Shown: positions 61,667 through 64,000 of the stretch, in pieces
Layout: each line of letters starts with the position of its first letter
Position numbering within the stretch: position 1 is the stretch's first letter
Assembly: GCF_006715305.1 (NCBI RefSeq)
Contig: NZ_VFMY01000001.1
Location: 62,001-126,000, forward strand
Reading direction: 5' to 3'
DNA length: 64,000 nucleotides
DNA from: Arthrobacter sp. SLBN-100
GTDB lineage: Bacteria; Actinomycetota; Actinomycetes; Actinomycetales; Micrococcaceae
Made by a program: the position numbers and the translations under genes
Notes under the pieces: model-generated
What the model saw: only the letters and a program-made list of their open reading frames with translations
Databases searched by the model: none
What the model was told of the DNA's origin: nothing

Positions 61667-62545
61667 TCAGGGCAGGGTGAGGATCTCTGCGCCTGTATCT
61701 GTGACCAGCAGGGTGTGCTCAAACTGCGCGGTGCGCTTGCGGTCCCGGGTCACGACGGTCCAGTCATCAGCCCACATCTCCCACTCCACCGTTCCCAGCG
61801 TGAGCATCGGTTCAATGGTGAACACCATGCCGGCCTCGATCACCGTGTTGTAGGCCGGGGCGGCATCGTAATGCGGGATGATCAGCCCGGTATGGAACGC
61901 TTCGCCCACGCCATGTCCCGTGAAGTCCCGGACAACACCGTAGCCGAAGCGCTTGGCGTAGGACTGGATGGCGCGGCCGATCACGTTGATCTCGCGGCCC
62001 GGGGCCACGGCCTTGATGGCCCGGTTCAGGGATTCCTGCGTCCGTTCCACCAGGAGGCGTGATTCCTCGTCGACATCGCCCACCATAAAGGTGTAGTTGG
62101 TGTCCCCATGGACGCCGCCAATGTAGGCCGTGATGTCGATATTGATGATGTCGCCGTCCCGGACCACCGTTGTATCCGGGATCCCGTGGCAAATGACCTC
62201 GTTCAACGACGAGCACAAGGACTTGGGAAACCCCCGGTACCCCAGCGTGGAAGGGTACGCGCGGTGGTCAAGGAGGAACTCGTGGCCCACCTTGTCCAGC
62301 TGGTCCGTGGTGACGCCGGGCTCGATGTGTTTGCCCACCTCGACAATGGCCTGCGCGGCGATCCTGGCGGCCACGCGGATCTTCTCGATCGTTTCGGCGG
62401 ATTTGACCTCCGAACCGGTGAATTTGGCAGGTGCCGGTTTGCCGACATACTCCGGGCGGGGGATGGACGCCGGAACGGGACGCTGCGGGCCAACGGTCCC
62501 CGGGGTGAGGGTGCCGATGGGTGCAGTCGAGGCAAGGGAAGGCAT
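61667..62545 (-). CDS. map: Methionine aminopeptidase, type I with N-terminal extension (MetAP1c-like)
   Basis: Map removes the initiator methionine from new proteins with two metal ions. The 292-residue product has a Pro-rich extension of about 35 residues ([16 protein letters not shown]), like the actinobacterial type 1c enzymes, then [50 protein letters not shown] (two metal-binding Asp), [14 protein letters not shown] (His) and TIEPMLTLG (Glu). ATG 62545 lies exactly 6 bases after TATGAT on the minus strand and has no ribosome binding site, so it is probably leaderless. Confidence 0.95.
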   Translation of the reverse strand: MPSLASTAPIGTLTPGTVGPQRPVPASIPRPEYVGKPAPAKFTGSEVKSAETIEKIRVAARIAAQAIVEVGKHIEPGVTTDQLDKVGHEFLLDHRAYPSTLGYRGFPKSLCSSLNEVICHGIPDTTVVRDGDIINIDITAYIGGVHGDTNYTFMVGDVDEESRLLVERTQESLNRAIKAVAPGREINVIGRAIQSYAKRFGYGVVRDFTGHGVGEAFHTGLIIPHYDAAPAYNTVIEAGMVFTIEPMLTLGTVEWEMWADDWTVVTRDRKRTAQFEHTLLVTDTGAEILTLP

Positions 62546-62551
62546 AGATTG

Positions 62552-62557
62552 ATCATA
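62552..62557 (-). promoter_or_regulatory. -10 element of a leaderless promoter (map)
   Basis: On the minus strand the hexamer reads TATGAT, followed by CAATCT and the ATG at 62545. Confidence 0.68.
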
Positions 62558-62667
62558 TAAGGCACCACAGAAGGCCTAACAACCGGGAGCCGCGTCTGTG
62601 CCGCGTAAGAATCTAAGTTACGCGCGTCACGGCCGCACCTTCCCGGCCGGCGGAACGGGGAAAAGGG

Positions 62668-62835
62668 ATGACTGAGTACTGGTACAACATCAAGACCCAC
62701 GAGGTTGAGGAGGACCGGCTGTCGGACTGGAGCCAGCTGATCGGCCCCTACAAAACCAGGAAAGAGGCCGAGCACGCCCTGGAAAAGGTCCGCGCGCGCA
62801 ATGAGGCGTGGGAAAAGCAGGACGACGACGACTGA
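62668..62835 (+). CDS. 55-residue SPOR-like conserved small protein
   Basis: A short gene lies between divergent map and convergent panB. ATG 62668 is preceded by GGGGAAAAGGG at 62657-62667, and the frame runs to TGA at 62835, 55 residues. It reads MTEYWYNIKTHEVEEDRLSD..., with a middle LIGPYKTRKEAEHALEKVRA that looks like the end of a SPOR repeat (GPYKTRKEAEHAL is the typical SPOR phrase), and an acidic end. Proteins of this size and wording are found next to map in related actinobacteria. It may bind peptidoglycan or simply be a free SPOR unit; the function is unknown. Confidence 0.8.
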   Translation: MTEYWYNIKTHEVEEDRLSDWSQLIGPYKTRKEAEHALEKVRARNEAWEKQDDDD

Positions 62836-62869
62836 CGGCTGAGTGCCGGCCTGCTCCTTGGGCCGGTAT

Positions 62870-63766
62870 TCAGAAAGTGTGTTCGGGGCCGGGGAACCGG
62901 CCGGACCGGACATCCTCACCGTAGGCTGCGGCGGCGTCAAGAAGAGTGGTGCGCAGGTCCGCATACTGTTTGACGAACTTGGCCATCCTGCCGCCGCGCA
63001 GGCCCGCCATGTCCTGCCACACGAGCACCTGGCCGGTGGTTTCCTTGCCGGCACCGATGCCGACGGTGGGAACGCTGACGGCTGCGTCCACCGCAGCCGC
63101 AGTCTCCGCGGGAACCATTTCCATCAACACGCTGAAGGCGCCCGCCTCGGCCAGCGCCACGGCGTCGTCAATTAACCTCTGGGCATCGTCGCCGCGGCCC
63201 TGGACGCGGTACCCGCCCAGCGCGTGCTCGCTCTGCGGCGTGAAGCCAATGTGGGCCATCACGGGGATTCCGGCCTGCACCATTGCCCGGACAGTAGGGG
63301 CGTAGTACTTCCCGCCCTCGATCTTGACCGCGTGCGCCAGGCCCTCCTTCAGGAACCTCACTCCCGCAGCGACCGCCTGCTCAGGCGAGACCTCGTAGCT
63401 GCCGAACGGCAGGTCGGCCACAACAAGGGCGCGCCTGGCGGAACGCGCCACCGCCCGGCACAGCGGAAGCAGCTCGTCCACGGTGACCGGAAGGCTGGTC
63501 TCATTGCCGAAGACATTGTTGGAGGCCGAGTCTCCCACCAGGAGCACCTCGATGCCGGCGGCGTCGAAGATTTCTGCCGTGTACTGCTCGTAGGCGGTCA
63601 GCATCGCGAACTTCGTGCCCTCATCCTTGGCCTGCTGGAGGTGGTGGATGCGGACCTTCGCCGGCTTCCGGCCGGCGGCGGCCTGGACAGTCTCCCCCGG
63701 GCCGTTGCCGTAGGGGGCGGGGACGTCGGCGGGCAGGCTTGAGTCGGAGCTGTTGCTTGAGGCCAT
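62870..63766 (-). CDS. panB: 3-methyl-2-oxobutanoate hydroxymethyltransferase
   Basis: PanB makes ketopantoate, the first step to pantothenate and CoA. The product (298 residues from ATG 63766) has [39 protein letters not shown] (metal-binding Asp), [45 protein letters not shown] and [21 protein letters not shown]. The ATG is chosen because TACGCT on the minus strand lies exactly 6 bases upstream; a longer opening to 63889 has an unlikely sequence. No panC or panD is near. Confidence 0.95.
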   Translation of the reverse strand: MASSNSSDSSLPADVPAPYGNGPGETVQAAAGRKPAKVRIHHLQQAKDEGTKFAMLTAYEQYTAEIFDAAGIEVLLVGDSASNNVFGNETSLPVTVDELLPLCRAVARSARRALVVADLPFGSYEVSPEQAVAAGVRFLKEGLAHAVKIEGGKYYAPTVRAMVQAGIPVMAHIGFTPQSEHALGGYRVQGRGDDAQRLIDDAVALAEAGAFSVLMEMVPAETAAAVDAAVSVPTVGIGAGKETTGQVLVWQDMAGLRGGRMAKFVKQYADLRTTLLDAAAAYGEDVRSGRFPGPEHTF

Positions 63767-63772
63767 GGCATG

Positions 63773-63778
63773 AGCGTA
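63773..63778 (-). promoter_or_regulatory. -10 element of a leaderless promoter (panB)
   Basis: TACGCT on the minus strand, 6 bases before ATG 63766. Confidence 0.58.
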
Positions 63779-63954
63779 GTGCCGCACCCGCAGTCCTAGC
63801 CAGCGGCGGCGGCTCCCTCCCTGGTGATTCGCGTCATATGGGCGGCGGTGGCAGCGGCCCGGACCCGGCGGTGCAGCCGTGCCTTTCACTGCCCTGGCGT
63901 GTTAACGCTGTGTTACGCGGCCCGCAGGCTCCAGCATCGGCGCCAATTGCTTAG

Positions 63955-64000
63955 TACAGTGTTGGTGAACTGCTTTCCGGCTTCCTCCTCTGCGGACCGG
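63955..64000 (+). promoter_or_regulatory. Possible promoter and start of a gene cut by the window edge
   Basis: TACAGT at 63955-63960 is followed by an open frame from GTG 63965 to the window end (VNCFPASSSADR, 12 codons). The spacing (4 bases) is shorter than at the clear leaderless genes. The rest of the 234-bp stretch after panB shows no other gene. Confidence 0.25.

Overview
The window is a 64 kb, gene-dense, high-GC chromosomal segment of an actinobacterium. Gene content and order point to the Micrococcaceae, most likely Arthrobacter or Pseudarthrobacter. The reasons are the gcvH-garA-MerR-bifunctional nuclease-MerR block, a complete division and cell-wall cluster running into sepF-yggT-divIVA-lspA-rluD-dnaE, an aroG/PASTA-kinase/Rv2175c-like neighbourhood, a polyphosphate glucokinase next to map, a MurE whose motif suggests a lysine rather than a diaminopimelate cell wall, and no mycolic-acid genes. 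The genus is inferred. I see no rRNA, CRISPR array, phage, insertion sequence or plasmid gene.

Layout. 1-5.8 kb: the end of a ParA-like ATPase, scpA, scpB, rluB, tyrA, cmk and an acyltransferase, packed head to tail (chromosome condensation, ribosome modification, tyrosine, nucleotides, lipids), then der. 7.5 kb: tRNA-Pro(GGG) with a strong terminator. 7.7-11.9 kb: an Fpg/Nei glycosylase facing away from the gcvH-garA-ftsR-like-BFN-resR-like block. 11.9-18.5 kb: an orphan ParA, pyruvate carboxylase and a long-chain acyl-CoA ligase, separated by hairpins and one large nested inverted repeat. 18.6-22.9 kb: ROK glucokinase, a small membrane protein, two tandem paralogous lipases and a second acyltransferase. 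23-31.8 kb: class II DAHP synthase, a Ser/Thr kinase with four PASTA domains, a LysM/lytic transglycosylase, an Rv2175c-like DNA-binding protein, a polyprenyl diphosphate synthase with a lipoprotein, and DNA polymerase IV. 31.8-32.2 kb: a DUF3040-like membrane protein.

32.5-53.7 kb is the dcw region: mraZ, rsmH, ftsL-like, ftsI, murE, murF, mraY, murD, ftsW, murG, murC, ftsQ, ftsZ, pgeF/yfiH, yggS, sepF, yggT, divIVA/wag31, lspA, rluD. Most neighbours overlap by a few bases, so translation is probably coupled. Together they make the peptidoglycan precursor, flip it, polymerise it at the septum, and build the Z ring and its membrane and polar anchors. 53.7-64 kb: dnaE, a flavin reductase, a membrane protein, hisD, nrdR, ppgK, map, a 55-residue SPOR-like ORF and panB.

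The clearest cross-cutting signal is regulatory. At least eight genes start 6-7 bases downstream of a TANNNT hexamer with no Shine-Dalgarno sequence, the layout of leaderless actinobacterial transcripts; this also resolves several start codons. Other non-coding signals are a three-box MraZ operator, GTTAC repeats in front of the LysM hydrolase, an AGTTGA/GTTAAGGTT box shared by garA, the resR-like gene and ftsZ, and several long hairpins. The window is mainly conserved core genome; I did not find a convincing new defence, secretion or biosynthetic system in it.
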